Positions 1-9,126 of a stretch of 64,000 bases of DNA are shown one piece after another. The DNA is from Bacillus methanolicus (GTDB lineage: Bacteria > Bacillota > Bacilli > Bacillales > Cytobacillaceae). Every line of letters begins with the position of its first letter. Position 1 is the stretch's first letter. The notes under the pieces were generated by a model. That model worked only from the letters and a program-made list of their open reading frames with translations. It was not told where the DNA came from and made no database searches. Position numbers and translations under genes: made by a program. Location: NCBI RefSeq assembly GCF_028888695.1, contig NZ_PNFF01000001.1:186001-250000 (forward strand), given 5' to 3'.

Positions 1-77
1 AGCATTCCTTGTGAAAACCCGGAGATGGCTACAATTCCTATTAAAATCCAAAACCGCAAATTTTGTGAATATTTCAT
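1..77 (-). CDS. yfkF: MFS transporter, N-terminal fragment (YfkF-like)
   Basis: Only the first 25 codons lie in the window; the gene runs off the left edge. The reverse strand reads M-K-Y-S-Q-N-L-R-F-W-I-L-I-G-I and then a glycine-rich hydrophobic stretch, which looks like the first membrane helix of a major facilitator exporter. A GGGAGA ribosome binding site lies 8 bases before the ATG. In B. subtilis yfkF, an MFS gene, lies divergently next to yfkE, which matches this arrangement. The family call rests on very few residues plus synteny. Confidence 0.55.
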   Translation of the reverse strand, partial: MKYSQNLRFWILIGIVAISGFSQGM

Positions 78-325
78 GTGCACATTCTCCCTGAAAATAT
101 GATCCCAAAATGATGGTAACGGGAAAGAAATGGTTTTGCAAGAAAAAGAAATGTTTTTTCTTGTTTTATTAAGGGGAAAAATATTGTAATCTCTAAATAG
201 AAAAAACTATGGGGTTAACTCGGAAAAATTGTTCCACGGTGCAATCTGTAAAAAGGGTTAATGCCGCTTGAGAAATGTTAGAATTTTTTTCCATAGGAAC
301 AAAATTGATAAATGGAGGAGTTTAT

Positions 326-1384
326 ATGACAAATAAGATTTTTATGGTTCTTGCCTTTGCGGGGGTTCCGTTATCTGTAGTTGGAAGCTTTCTGCATTGG
401 CCAAGCACACTAATGTTCGCTATTTTTTGTATAACGATTATTGCGCTGGCCAGTTATATGGGAAGGGCGACTGAAAGCCTGGCAATTGTTGCAGGCCCGA
501 GGATCGGCGGGTTATTAAATGCCACTTTTGGAAATGCCGTAGAATTAATTATTTCAATTTTTGCATTAAAAGCTGGCTTGATCGAAGTGGTTCTTGCTTC
601 GTTGACAGGTTCTGTTCTTGGAAACCTTTTGCTAGTTGCCGGGTTATCTTTTTTTGTTGGCGGGATAAAGTTCAAAAGGCAGAAATTCAACGAGTTTGAT
701 GCAAGGCACAATTCAGGACTTTTAATGTTCGCTATTATTGTTGCATTTGTCATTCCTGAAGTTTTTTCGATGACAATGAATGAAACAAAAACATTATCCC
801 TTAGTGTCGGGATTGCCATCATTTTAATTGCTCTTTATTTAGCTGCTCTATTTTTCAAGCTCGTTACCCATCGCGGGGTATATCAGCCCGGGAATGAAGG
901 TGAAAGCCATGATGAAGAAATACCTGAGTGGGGAAAAAATAAGGCAATATTCATTTTGGCGATTGCAACTGCAGCTGTTGCTTACGTATCGGAGAAATTG
1001 GTACATACTTTCGAAACAGTTGCTGAATCATTTGGATGGAGCGAATTGTTTATCGGGGTCATTATCGTCGCGATTGTCGGAAATGCGGCGGAGCACGCTT
1101 CTGCTATTATAATGGCTTATAAAAATAAGATGGATATTGCCGTTGAAATTGCAGTTGGTTCTACTCTGCAAGTTGCGATGTTCGTAGCGCCTGTGCTTGT
1201 GTTAGTTTCACTTTGCTTTCCTGTATCTATGCCGCTTGTCTTTTCACTTCCTGAGTTGATTGCAATGGCATCTGCGGTGCTTTTAATGATCATCCTTTCA
1301 AACGACGGGGAAACAAACTGGTTCGAAGGCTTAACATTGCTTGCTGCCTATTTCATCATGGGCATTGGATTTTATTTGTTGTAA
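326..1384 (+). CDS. yfkE: calcium/proton antiporter (CaCA family, YfkE-like)
   Basis: Membrane antiporter that exports Ca2+ in exchange for protons. The 352-residue protein has about ten hydrophobic segments and the two repeat signatures of the cation/Ca2+ exchanger family: GNAVELI near residue 69 and GNAAEHASAI near residue 252. The acidic residue in each repeat is the expected ion ligand. The start at 326 is preferred over an in-frame start at 275 because GGAGGAG lies 5 bases before the 326 ATG. A strong terminator follows at once. Position next to yfkF and yfkD matches B. subtilis. Confidence 0.88.
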   Translation: MTNKIFMVLAFAGVPLSVVGSFLHWPSTLMFAIFCITIIALASYMGRATESLAIVAGPRIGGLLNATFGNAVELIISIFALKAGLIEVVLASLTGSVLGNLLLVAGLSFFVGGIKFKRQKFNEFDARHNSGLLMFAIIVAFVIPEVFSMTMNETKTLSLSVGIAIILIALYLAALFFKLVTHRGVYQPGNEGESHDEEIPEWGKNKAIFILAIATAAVAYVSEKLVHTFETVAESFGWSELFIGVIIVAIVGNAAEHASAIIMAYKNKMDIAVEIAVGSTLQVAMFVAPVLVLVSLCFPVSMPLVFSLPELIAMASAVLLMIILSNDGETNWFEGLTLLAAYFIMGIGFYLL

Positions 1385-1390
1385 AGCCAA

Positions 1391-1422
1391 AAAGACTCTG
1401 TGATTTGCGCAGAGTCTTTTTT
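1391..1422 (+). terminator. Rho-independent terminator of yfkE
   Basis: AAGACTCTG pairs with CAGAGTCTT around a short loop and is followed by a T run, 7 bases after the yfkE stop. Confidence 0.85.
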
Positions 1423-1637
1423 ATAATGTATAGTCCAGTTCATTCATTATAGGGTTGCTAACCATTCGCTTTTTCTATCCATCATCACCAACTTTCATGA
1501 ATGTCTTAGCACCGTTGACAAACTTTTGGCGGGTGTAATTGCCTTGTTTTGTAAAGCAGTATGGATAATATTTGCGAACTCCGAAAAAACTATAAACAAA
1601 CCAAAATATGTTGGATGATCTGAAAGGAGTTCGAACC

Positions 1638-2462
1638 ATGAAGAAATGGTTATCTTTTGGTATTATCAGTCTAGTCTTTTTGTTTCTTTTTTTACCTTCT
1701 GCCTTTGCAAAACAAGGGATTGAAAAGGATAACAATCCTAAATCTTCCAATCAATATAAAGTGCCAAGTTCTGTTCTGAACATAACAAAAGAAAATACAT
1801 ATCCGAACCCGGTACAGGACATGCCGCTTTTGCAGCCAAGCGAGCTGACAAAGCAGCTAATTAATTCATCCAGGATAAAAATTGAAAATCCGGATTTAAT
1901 TCGCATGCTAAATGAAACAAGTATCAACAGTACACCTTTTGCATTTGGGTACAGGGCGATTATTTACTTAGGACAATGGCCGTTAAGTTATGATTCAACA
2001 GAAACATCTCCTAATTGGGAGTATCAAAAGATAAATACGAATTATTTTGATAATCGCGGAGGAAACTCACCTTATAAAATTCACTATGTTCAAGAAGCGC
2101 AAAAACAAGTCCGCGGCGGTTTAACTGCAAAAATTCCGAATGCGGAAGATGTGAAAAAAATGATGCTGCAGAAAGCGATGGAAAAAACAAAGCTGCCCCT
2201 GTCGTTTGAAACGATTATCGGAGGAGGAACGAAGAAAGACCAGTTTTACAACATTCCGCCAAAAAGGCTCGGATATTTATATGCATATGCACCTGCTGTT
2301 AATGAAAAAGGAAAGGTAACATATGGGGAAGTTTACATTATGCTAAAAGGGAACAAAAAAATGATCGTGATCAAAAATGTTACTTCCCAAGGAATCGGTG
2401 CATGGATCCCTGTTCAGGATCATGTTTCCTTCGGTTTTGTTGCTGCCGAAAGGCCGCGTTAA
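1638..2462 (+). CDS. yfkD: YfkD-like exported protein
   Basis: A 274-residue protein with a clear Sec signal peptide: MKK start, a hydrophobic core rich in L and F, and an AFA-K cleavage-type sequence near residue 24. The rest is soluble and carries no catalytic motif I know. It lies between yfkE and yfkAB as in B. subtilis, where YfkD has a similar length and unknown function. The start at 1638 is used rather than 1608 because AAAGGAG is placed correctly for it and the signal peptide begins there. Confidence 0.75.
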   Translation: MKKWLSFGIISLVFLFLFLPSAFAKQGIEKDNNPKSSNQYKVPSSVLNITKENTYPNPVQDMPLLQPSELTKQLINSSRIKIENPDLIRMLNETSINSTPFAFGYRAIIYLGQWPLSYDSTETSPNWEYQKINTNYFDNRGGNSPYKIHYVQEAQKQVRGGLTAKIPNAEDVKKMMLQKAMEKTKLPLSFETIIGGGTKKDQFYNIPPKRLGYLYAYAPAVNEKGKVTYGEVYIMLKGNKKMIVIKNVTSQGIGAWIPVQDHVSFGFVAAERPR

Positions 2463-2475
2463 TTAATTTAAAATA

Positions 2476-2537
2476 GGGTCCGACTCCCTCCAACAATGAC
2501 AATATATAGAGTGGTTTTTATTGGAGGGGTCTAACCC
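2476..2537. terminator. Bidirectional hairpin repeat between yfkD and yfkAB
   Basis: GGGTCCGACTCCCTCCAA pairs with TTGGAGGGGTCTAACCC across an AT-rich loop. It lies between convergent genes. The same arms, with a one-base loop, recur at 41337-41372, so this is a dispersed repeat used as a terminator. Confidence 0.7.
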
Positions 2538-2551
2538 CATAGATGGAAGTT

Positions 2552-3673
2552 TCACTTTATGTTTGCTTTACGGGTTTTAAAGTCTGCATCTTTATAATAG
2601 CTGTTTTTTACGAGAACATTTGGCCCCAGACAGCGTACTTCAGGACAATGGCAGTTCAACGAGGAAGCCAGCTCCGTATTCATCCATGTCTGATAAACAT
2701 CCTCTAACCGATCTGTTTTGATATTTCCGAGCGGAGGAGTATCTCCGAAATCTGTGACAATAACATCCCCTGTAAAAATATTCACATTAAGCCTTGAGCG
2801 GCCATCAGGATCATTGCGGACCGTTACATTTTTTTCAGAATAAAGCCGTTTCAAAAGTTCTAAATCTTCAGGTTTGTTGCTGCAAGCATAGAACGGCAAA
2901 GTTCCGAACAGCATCCATACATCTTTATTGCGGATATCAAGCAGACGATGGATTGCAGATCTAATTTCATCTAAAGATAATGTTTCAAGGAATGAAGCAA
3001 AATCAGAAGGATACATCGGGTGGACTTCATGTCTTTTGCACTTCATTTCTTCTGTAATCTGTTTGTGTATTTTTTCAATATGCGGCAATGTGCGTTTATT
3101 CAGCATGGTTTCCGCGGATACGAGCACACCGCTTTCAGCAAGAACACGGCTGTTTTCAATTATTCTCTCAAACATTGCTTCCCTTTGCTTTGCGCTTGGT
3201 TTTCGATCCATCATAGCAAAGCCGCCTTCAACAAAATCTTCAGGTGTCCCCCAGTTATGGGAAATATGCAAGACATCCAAGTAAGGGATGATTTTTTCAT
3301 AACGGCTTATGTCAAGGGTTAAATTTGAATTTAACTGGGTGCGAACTCCTCTTTCGTGGGCATATTTTAAAAGAGGCAGTACATAATTCTCAACAGATGT
3401 TTTTGACAGCATAGGCTCCCCGCCGGTAATGCTCAATGACCTCAAGGAAGTAATTTCATCGAGCCTTTTAAGGAGAAGGTCAATCGGGAGAGCATCAGGG
3501 TCCTTTGTTTGAAGAGTGAATCCGACTGCGCAATGCTCACAGCGCATATTGCAAAGCGTTGTTGTTGTAAATTCAATATTGGATAAAACAAGCTTTCCGT
3601 ATTGGTCAACATCCAAATAAGCTTCCCATGGGTCATAATTGGGCGTAATTTCCAAGCTTTTTTCGGTAATCAT
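2552..3673 (-). CDS. yfkAB: radical SAM protein (YfkAB)
   Basis: A radical SAM enzyme of 373 residues. The cluster motif C-N-M-R-C-E-H-C is at residues 41-48 (Cys41, Cys45, Cys48) and a GGEP motif for SAM contact follows about 60 residues later. The C-terminal half has further cysteines (CSNKP, CHCPEVRC) that could bind a second Fe-S cluster, as in SPASM/twitch proteins. The substrate is unknown. The start at 3673 has AAGGAG about 9 bases upstream. The sequence appears as a single gene, matching the fused yfkAB form. Confidence 0.82.
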   Translation of the reverse strand: MITEKSLEITPNYDPWEAYLDVDQYGKLVLSNIEFTTTTLCNMRCEHCAVGFTLQTKDPDALPIDLLLKRLDEITSLRSLSITGGEPMLSKTSVENYVLPLLKYAHERGVRTQLNSNLTLDISRYEKIIPYLDVLHISHNWGTPEDFVEGGFAMMDRKPSAKQREAMFERIIENSRVLAESGVLVSAETMLNKRTLPHIEKIHKQITEEMKCKRHEVHPMYPSDFASFLETLSLDEIRSAIHRLLDIRNKDVWMLFGTLPFYACSNKPEDLELLKRLYSEKNVTVRNDPDGRSRLNVNIFTGDVIVTDFGDTPPLGNIKTDRLEDVYQTWMNTELASSLNCHCPEVRCLGPNVLVKNSYYKDADFKTRKANIK

Positions 3674-3988
3674 AACATATTAGCTCCTTCTTATCGAATC
3701 ATAAGTCATTATTAAAGGAAGAATCAAAAATGTCAATTCCTTTGTTCTTGGAAGATTAAAATGAAAGTGGTATAAATTGCAGGCATATTGCAAAACGGGA
3801 GTTTATCCATATCCTATTAAAAACAACTGCTGAATATGTTCCTAAACCCTTTAACACTTTAAAGTGCAGAGGTGATATACCTCTTTCATTCACATCGTTT
3901 AAAGAATATAATAAGGAGAGTCAAATAATTTTAAAATTTATAAATGATGTGACGAAAAATAGGCAGCTAAGGGAAAGGGGCAACAAAA
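3674..3988. promoter_or_regulatory. yfkAB-fumA divergent intergenic region with two short palindromes
   Basis: The space between divergent yfkAB and the fumarase gene contains CACTTTAAAGTG (3855-3866) and GAGGTGATATACCTC (3869-3883), either of which could be an operator or a small RNA hairpin. I cannot assign a regulator. Confidence 0.3.
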
Positions 3989-5539
3989 GTGAACATTGAA
4001 AAGTTTCAGGAGAGTATGTACAAGCTGATTGTTGAAACTTCAACAAAACTTCCAAAAGATGTTCGCCGTGCAATAAAGGAAGCGAAAGAACGTGAAAACG
4101 CCGGAACACGTGCGGCCATGAGCCTTGCAACGATTACCAGCAATATTAAAATGGCAGATGAAAACGCTTCACCTATCTGCCAAGATACAGGTTTGCCGAC
4201 TTTTAAAATTAAAACTCCTGTCGGGGCTAATCAAATTGCAATGAAAAAAGCAATTCAAAATGCAATTGCCCTTGCTACAAAAGACGGAAAACTTCGGCCA
4301 AATTCGGTTGATTCATTAACCGGAGACAACAGCGGGGATAATCTTGGGGAAGGTACACCCGTCATTAAATTTGAACAATGGGAAAAAGATTATATAGATG
4401 TTCGGCTGATTTTAAAAGGGGGCGGCTGTGAAAACAAAAATATCCAGTACAGCCTGCCATGTGAATTGGAAGGATTGGGCCGTGCCGGCCGTGATCTTGA
4501 TGGAATTCGCAAATGCATTCTTCACTCTGTTTATCAGGCGCAAGGTCAGGGGTGCAGTGCCGGCTTCATCGGTGTAGGAATTGGCGGAGACCGTTCTTCC
4601 GGCTACGACCTTGCAAAAGAACAGCTTTTCCGTTCTGTTGATGACGTGAATCCTAATGAAGATCTGCGCAAACTTGAAGAATACATTATGGAAAATGCCA
4701 ACAAGCTTGGAATCGGTACAATGGGATTTGGCGGAGAAACAACTCTACTTGGCTGTAAAATCGGTGTCATGAACAGGATTCCTGCCAGTTTCTTTGTGTC
4801 TGTAGCTTATAATTGCTGGGCGTTCCGTCGCCTTGGTGTTATTGTTGATCCTCAAACGGGAGAGATTAAAGAATGGATGTATCAAGATGGTGAAATGGTG
4901 GATTTTGCAGAGTCTCCTGCCGCTCAGGAAACTGCCGCAGCTATAGAAACCGCTCCTGAAGTCATCACTTTACAGGCGCCGATCACTGAGGAACAAATCC
5001 GCTCCCTTAAAGTTGGAGATGTCGTCCGGATTGACGGAATGATTTACACTGGCCGTGATGCCATTCACAAATATTTAATGGACCATGATGCACCGGTCGA
5101 TCTTGACGGACAAATTATTTACCACTGCGGCCCGGTTATGTTAAAAGATAAAGAAGGCAAATGGCATGTAAAAGCTGCAGGCCCGACAACAAGTATCCGT
5201 GAGGAGCCTTACCAAGGTGACATCATGAAAAAGTTCGGCATTCGTGCCGTCATCGGGAAAGGCGGAATGGGTTCGAAAACACTTGCAGCATTGAAAGAAC
5301 ACGGAGGAGTGTACCTAAATGCCATCGGTGGTGCAGCACAATATTATGCAGACTGTATTAAATCGGTAGAAGGCGTAGACCTATTGGAATTCGGAATTCC
5401 GGAAGCAATGTGGCATTTAAAAGTAGAGGGCTTTACAGCAGTTGTAACGATGGACTCGCACGGAAACAGCCTTCATCAAGATATAGAAAAATCCTCATTA
5501 GAAAAACTGGCTCAATTTAAAGAACCTGTTTTTAAGTAA
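3989..5539 (+). CDS. fumA: class I fumarate hydratase (Fe-S)
   Basis: Interconverts fumarate and L-malate in the TCA cycle using a [4Fe-4S] cluster. The 516-residue single chain joins the alpha and beta parts. The cluster cysteines are visible in SPICQDTG (Cys64), GGGCENKN (about residue 147) and LGCKIG (about residue 255). The GTG start at 3989 has AAAGGGG upstream. B. subtilis relies on the unrelated class II FumC, so this enzyme marks a different lineage or a gene gain. It is not in an obvious operon. Confidence 0.92.
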   Translation: MNIEKFQESMYKLIVETSTKLPKDVRRAIKEAKERENAGTRAAMSLATITSNIKMADENASPICQDTGLPTFKIKTPVGANQIAMKKAIQNAIALATKDGKLRPNSVDSLTGDNSGDNLGEGTPVIKFEQWEKDYIDVRLILKGGGCENKNIQYSLPCELEGLGRAGRDLDGIRKCILHSVYQAQGQGCSAGFIGVGIGGDRSSGYDLAKEQLFRSVDDVNPNEDLRKLEEYIMENANKLGIGTMGFGGETTLLGCKIGVMNRIPASFFVSVAYNCWAFRRLGVIVDPQTGEIKEWMYQDGEMVDFAESPAAQETAAAIETAPEVITLQAPITEEQIRSLKVGDVVRIDGMIYTGRDAIHKYLMDHDAPVDLDGQIIYHCGPVMLKDKEGKWHVKAAGPTTSIREEPYQGDIMKKFGIRAVIGKGGMGSKTLAALKEHGGVYLNAIGGAAQYYADCIKSVEGVDLLEFGIPEAMWHLKVEGFTAVVTMDSHGNSLHQDIEKSSLEKLAQFKEPVFK

Positions 5540-5547
5540 TTATAATT

Positions 5548-5672
5548 GGGGCCAGTGAGGGTCAGGCCCGCTCCGCTTTAAAGTATTAACGCATTAATGT
5601 ATCGCGGGCCAGACCCTCACTGCTTTAAAGCGTTAATGGATCGAGGGTCAGGCCCGCTCTACTAGTGTTAAA
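5548..5672. repeat. Intergenic repeat cluster, GGGCC-GACCC / TTTAAAGCGTTAA family, copy 1
   Basis: Three alternately oriented copies of GAGGGTCAGGCCCGC (or its complement with one change) are separated by spacers carrying CTTTAAAGCGTTAA-like sequence. Related clusters occur at 7959-8090 and 45135-45243. Confidence 0.75.
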
Positions 5673-5714
5673 GCCTACAATATTTGATATTTAGTTATAT
5701 GTACTACAATGATT

Positions 5715-5757
5715 AGAGGATATTATGTTCAGTATAAGAACATATATCCTCTTTTTT
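5715..5757 (+). terminator. Rho-independent terminator downstream of fumA
   Basis: AGAGGATATTATGTTC pairs with GAACATATATCCTCT around a 7-base loop, followed by a T run. Confidence 0.8.
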
Positions 5758-5913
5758 CATACATAATGGTTTCATTATTTAAATATTGGAAATATGGTCT
5801 ACTTTGTATACAATGAACGAAACATATGCTTGTTTTTTGAAAAGAAGGAGGACCCTAACTTCAAAGAATAATTTCAAAATTATTAGTATTCAGCCAAAAA
5901 TATTCGGTTTGAA

Positions 5914-5990
5914 GTGAAAAGTCCAACTGTCAACTTGGAAATCAAGTATGTGTGGTATCACAAGTTGTTTTGGGTTGAATGGACTTTCAC
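5914..5990. other. Long imperfect hairpin in the 5758-6081 gene-free stretch upstream of amj
   Basis: GTGAAAAGTCCAAC and CAACTTG on the left pair with CAAGTTG and then GTTGAATGGACTTTCAC on the right, giving an extended hairpin of about 77 bases. The stretch has no ORF with a ribosome binding site. A TATAAT sequence about 40 bases before the amj start may be its promoter. The hairpin could be a leader structure or the relic of a small mobile sequence. Confidence 0.4.
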
Positions 5991-6081
5991 AAGTGCGTTT
6001 AGTCCTTATATCACAAATAGTTCTAATATTAAAAACAGTCTATAATACAGTTAGAATAATTTTATTTACGAGGGGATTTTT

Positions 6082-6897
6082 ATGGAACTAATTACAAGTA
6101 AAGTAATGATCATCTCTTCATTTTTAGTAGTAATAACAATGGTTGAGACTTTAGCCTATTCAACGAGGATTTCAGGGGCAAGAGTAAAGTTAATCGCAAC
6201 TGCAATATCTTTGTTTAGTACATTAGTGGTCGTTTCAAGATTATCTACAACAATTCAACAACCTTTAACAGCAAAACTTATTGCAGAAGCTCCAGATTTA
6301 AATAAGTTAAGTTTTATAGAGGAGCAGTATAGAATTTTAATTGGAGTAACATCAATTGGAGTTTTACTGGGAATTTTGCTTTTTCCGACATTTATCAACG
6401 TCTTCTCAAGGGCCATCGTTCAATTGTCAAATGCACGAGGATCGATGATAACTTTATTTTTTAAGTTCTTTAATATAGAAGGTTTTAAAAAAGTTCTAAA
6501 ATGTTTTAGATTACCGAGATTTACCTACCTAAAAGGGATTACCTTAAAAACAATACCTAAACGTCTTTTTATGATTAATATCATTATTTCTGCTATATTT
6601 ACTACTGGTGTACTCTCTTCAATATATGCTTCATTGTTAGTTCCGAAAGATTATTCACAGGCTGCATTAATGTCATCTGGGATTATAAATGGAATAGCAA
6701 CAATTTTGTTAACTTTGTTTATTGATCCAAAAGCCTCCGTATTAGCAGATAGAGTAATGAAAAATCAAATTGATTATATTTATTTAAAAAGTTACTCTTT
6801 GACAATGGTTAGTTCAAAATTTTTAGGTACAATCGTGGCTCAATTTTTGTTTATTCCCGCTGCCTACTATGTCGCTTGGTTTGCCAAGTGGATTTAA
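6082..6897 (+). CDS. amj: probable lipid II flippase Amj family protein
   Basis: A 271-residue membrane protein with about six hydrophobic segments. The N-terminal pattern (M-E-L-I-T-S-K-V-M-I-I, then E-T-L-A-Y-S-T-R-I-S-G) and the C-terminal segment D-P-K-A-S-V-L-A-D-R resemble Amj (YdaH), the alternate lipid II flippase that can replace MurJ in B. subtilis. I recognise it by memory of the family, not by a catalytic motif. GAGGGGA lies before the start. It stands alone between two terminators. The alternative is an uncharacterised integral membrane protein. Confidence 0.72.
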   Translation: MELITSKVMIISSFLVVITMVETLAYSTRISGARVKLIATAISLFSTLVVVSRLSTTIQQPLTAKLIAEAPDLNKLSFIEEQYRILIGVTSIGVLLGILLFPTFINVFSRAIVQLSNARGSMITLFFKFFNIEGFKKVLKCFRLPRFTYLKGITLKTIPKRLFMINIIISAIFTTGVLSSIYASLLVPKDYSQAALMSSGIINGIATILLTLFIDPKASVLADRVMKNQIDYIYLKSYSLTMVSSKFLGTIVAQFLFIPAAYYVAWFAKWI

Positions 6898-6937
6898 TGA
6901 AGATTTTATTCCACTAACAGGGGCATTAATTTAAAAA

Positions 6938-6985
6938 GAAAGGACATTACATTTTAGTCATATAAAATATGTAATGTCCTTTAAT
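6938..6985 (+). terminator. Terminator of amj
   Basis: AAAGGACATTACAT pairs exactly with ATGTAATGTCCTTT around a loop of about 16 bases, followed by an AT-rich tail. Confidence 0.75.
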
Positions 6986-7115
6986 TTATTTATATTTTTT
7001 AAAATATGGTCTTGATTAAAATTTATCTATCCTTTTTTTGCTTTTTTATTGAAGGAATGATTTTTCCTGTCTTACAAAAACTAAGGGAAATGCGTGACAA
7101 AAGGAGGAGCAGCCG

Positions 7116-7916
7116 ATGAAAAAATCCTGCCGTGTTCTGATCACTTTCATTTCCCTGTTTTTGTTTTTAGCGGGAAATGCTTACGGAAGTCCCTCTAACT
7201 CGGCCATCCATTGGGGATTTAAGAAAGGCGGAAATGGAAAGCCAGCCGAGGCTGGGAAAACATTAGATGATCTGCTTGAAAAGTATGGAGCTGTTTATAA
7301 AGGGGATCCAAATAAAAAGGATATTTACTTAACATTTGATAATGGTTATGAAAACGGCTATACGGCAAAAGTATTAGATGTTTTAAAAAAAGAGCAAGTG
7401 CCAGCCGCCTTTTTTATTACAGGACATTATTTAGAAAGTGAACCTGAACTTGTTAAGCGGATGGCTAAAGAAGGCCATATTATCGGGAACCATTCATGGT
7501 TTCATCCCGATTTAACGCAAGTAAGCGATGAAAGGCTTAAGAGCGAATTGGAAAAAGTCCGGGCCGAAACCGAGAAACTAACCGGTCAAAAGCAAATGGC
7601 CTATCTTCGTCCGCCAAGAGGGATTTTCAGTGAAAGGACACTTGAACTTGCGAAACAACAAGGTTATACACACGTATTTTGGTCGCTTGCTTTTATTGAC
7701 TGGCATGTTGATCAGCAAAAAGGATGGAAATATTCTTATGATTCGATCATGAAGCAAATTCATCCGGGAGCCATTCTCCTTCTCCATACTGTCTCAAAGG
7801 ACAATGCTGAAGCACTTGAAAAAGTCATTAAAGATCTAAAAAAACAGGGATACCAATTTAAGAGCTTGGATGATCTCATGATGGACAACGCGTTAGGCGA
7901 AAGAATGCTATATTAA
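7116..7916 (+). CDS. pdaA: delta-lactam-biosynthetic de-N-acetylase PdaA
   Basis: Polysaccharide deacetylase that removes N-acetyl from muramic acid residues so that muramic delta-lactam forms in the spore cortex, which is needed for germination. The 266-residue protein has a signal peptide and a NodB domain: TFDNGYENG (about residue 74, with Asn where many relatives have Asp, as in PdaA), HSWFHPD metal ligands (His126, His130), RPPRG, and LLHT near the C-terminus. A strong AAAGGAGGAG site precedes the start. PdaA is made in the forespore. Position before yfjP and rlmCD matches the B. subtilis yfjS region. Confidence 0.92.
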   Translation: MKKSCRVLITFISLFLFLAGNAYGSPSNSAIHWGFKKGGNGKPAEAGKTLDDLLEKYGAVYKGDPNKKDIYLTFDNGYENGYTAKVLDVLKKEQVPAAFFITGHYLESEPELVKRMAKEGHIIGNHSWFHPDLTQVSDERLKSELEKVRAETEKLTGQKQMAYLRPPRGIFSERTLELAKQQGYTHVFWSLAFIDWHVDQQKGWKYSYDSIMKQIHPGAILLLHTVSKDNAEALEKVIKDLKKQGYQFKSLDDLMMDNALGERMLY

Positions 7917-7922
7917 AATGCC

Positions 7923-7955
7923 AACCCGAATTCTAAATGAATTTGGGTTTTTATT
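7923..7955 (+). terminator. Terminator of pdaA
   Basis: AACCCGAATTC pairs with GAATTTGGGTT and is followed by a T-rich tract, 7 bases after the stop. Confidence 0.85.
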
Positions 7956-7958
7956 TTT

Positions 7959-8090
7959 GGGGCTAGGCCCGTACTACTTTAAGGCATTAACGCTGTACTG
8001 CTGAGCGGGCCTGACCCTCACCCCTTTAAAGCGTTAACGCTGTAGTGTTGAGCGGGCCTGACCCGCTCTCGTTTAAAGCGTTAATGTAGT
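7959..8090. repeat. Intergenic repeat cluster, GGGCC-GACCC / TTTAAAGCGTTAA family, copy 2
   Basis: Units of about 50 bases repeat in tandem: TTTAAAGCGTTAACGCTGTA, then GAGCGGGCCTGACCC. Two full units and flanking partial units are present between the pdaA terminator and the yfjP promoter. Confidence 0.75.
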
Positions 8091-8124
8091 GAAGGGAGTG
8101 TTGTTATTTTTGTAAGTGTAATTG

Positions 8125-8155
8125 TTGCTAAATGGATCTAGAATAATGCTATAAT
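8125..8155 (+). promoter_or_regulatory. Promoter of yfjP with extended -10
   Basis: TATAAT at 8150-8155 is preceded by TGC, an extended -10. TTGCTA at 8125-8130 lies 19 bases upstream as a weak -35. It fits SigA and lies 32 bases before the yfjP start. Confidence 0.6.
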
Positions 8156-8186
8156 ACGGGAAAAATGATAAAGGACGGATGGCGTC

Positions 8187-9047
8187 TTGAAAAAGCTTCA
8201 AATTAAAGGCCCTTACAATTTTGATCTAGTGTTGGACAGGCTTTCGCTTGATCCTCTGAATGCAGTAGACAAGCCGAATCGCAGTGTGAAAGTGCCTATA
8301 TTAATTGACGGGCAGCCATTTGTAGCAGAGGTAACGGCCACCGGAACGACAGAGAAGCCGGAATTTAAAATATCCGGATTAGATGATCCATTCAAGGAAA
8401 AAGCCATAAAAAGACTGACTCATATATTCCAATGGCATATACCTCTTGAGAATATCCATGCTCATTTTCAAAACACCGCATTAAAAAAGATATTTGAAGA
8501 AAATTACGGGACACCGCTTGTCCTCGATTTTGACCCGTTTAACTGTTTATTGAAAAGCATCATCCATCAGCAATTAAATCTTGCCTTTGCACATACTTTA
8601 ACAGAACGCTTTGTGAAGACTTACGGTTTCCAGAAAGAAGGGGTTTGGTTTTACCCTCTTCCTGAAAAAGTAGCTGAATTAACTGTAGAACAGCTTCGTG
8701 AATTGCAATTCAGCGGACGAAAGAGCGAGTATGTGATCGGGATTGCTAAAGAAACCACAGAAGGAAGGATTCGATTTGACGACCTGGAAATGAAATCAGA
8801 TGAGGAAATAATGGAGCAATTTATCAAACTCCGCGGTGTCGGGCCGTGGACTGTCCAAAACTTTTTAATTTTTGGGCTGGGTCGTCCAAACCTTTTTCCA
8901 ACGGCTGATATTGGAATCCAAAATGCCTTAAAGAAGCTGTATAATTTAGAAAGAAAACCGACTTTAGAAGAGATGAATGAATATAAAAAAAGCTGGGCTC
9001 CCTATTTAAGCTACGCATCGCTGTATTTATGGAGAAGCATTGAATGA
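8187..9047 (+). CDS. yfjP: DNA-3-methyladenine glycosylase (HhH-GPD, YfjP-like)
   Basis: Base-excision repair glycosylase of the AlkA type that removes alkylated purines. The 286-residue protein has an N-terminal AlkA-like domain and a helix-hairpin-helix plus GPD region: KLRGVGPWTVQNFLIFGLG with the expected catalytic Asp in FPTADIG a little further on. The TTG start at 8187 is used because the nearby ATG codons are out of frame or stop at once, and AAAGGAC lies upstream. It is followed by rlmCD with an 80-base gap, so the two may be co-transcribed. Confidence 0.87.
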   Translation: MKKLQIKGPYNFDLVLDRLSLDPLNAVDKPNRSVKVPILIDGQPFVAEVTATGTTEKPEFKISGLDDPFKEKAIKRLTHIFQWHIPLENIHAHFQNTALKKIFEENYGTPLVLDFDPFNCLLKSIIHQQLNLAFAHTLTERFVKTYGFQKEGVWFYPLPEKVAELTVEQLRELQFSGRKSEYVIGIAKETTEGRIRFDDLEMKSDEEIMEQFIKLRGVGPWTVQNFLIFGLGRPNLFPTADIGIQNALKKLYNLERKPTLEEMNEYKKSWAPYLSYASLYLWRSIE

Positions 9048-9126
9048 GAACCAAAACAGAGATCGGCTTTTTTTCAAAAACTTTATTAATGCCCGGAGCC
9101 GGCTGCTATAGATGGAGTGAAACACC

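Noticed and set aside
7959..8090. Possible CRISPR array (repeated units of about 50 bases)
   Set aside because: Spacers are themselves repeated, units alternate orientation in related clusters, and no cas gene is present.
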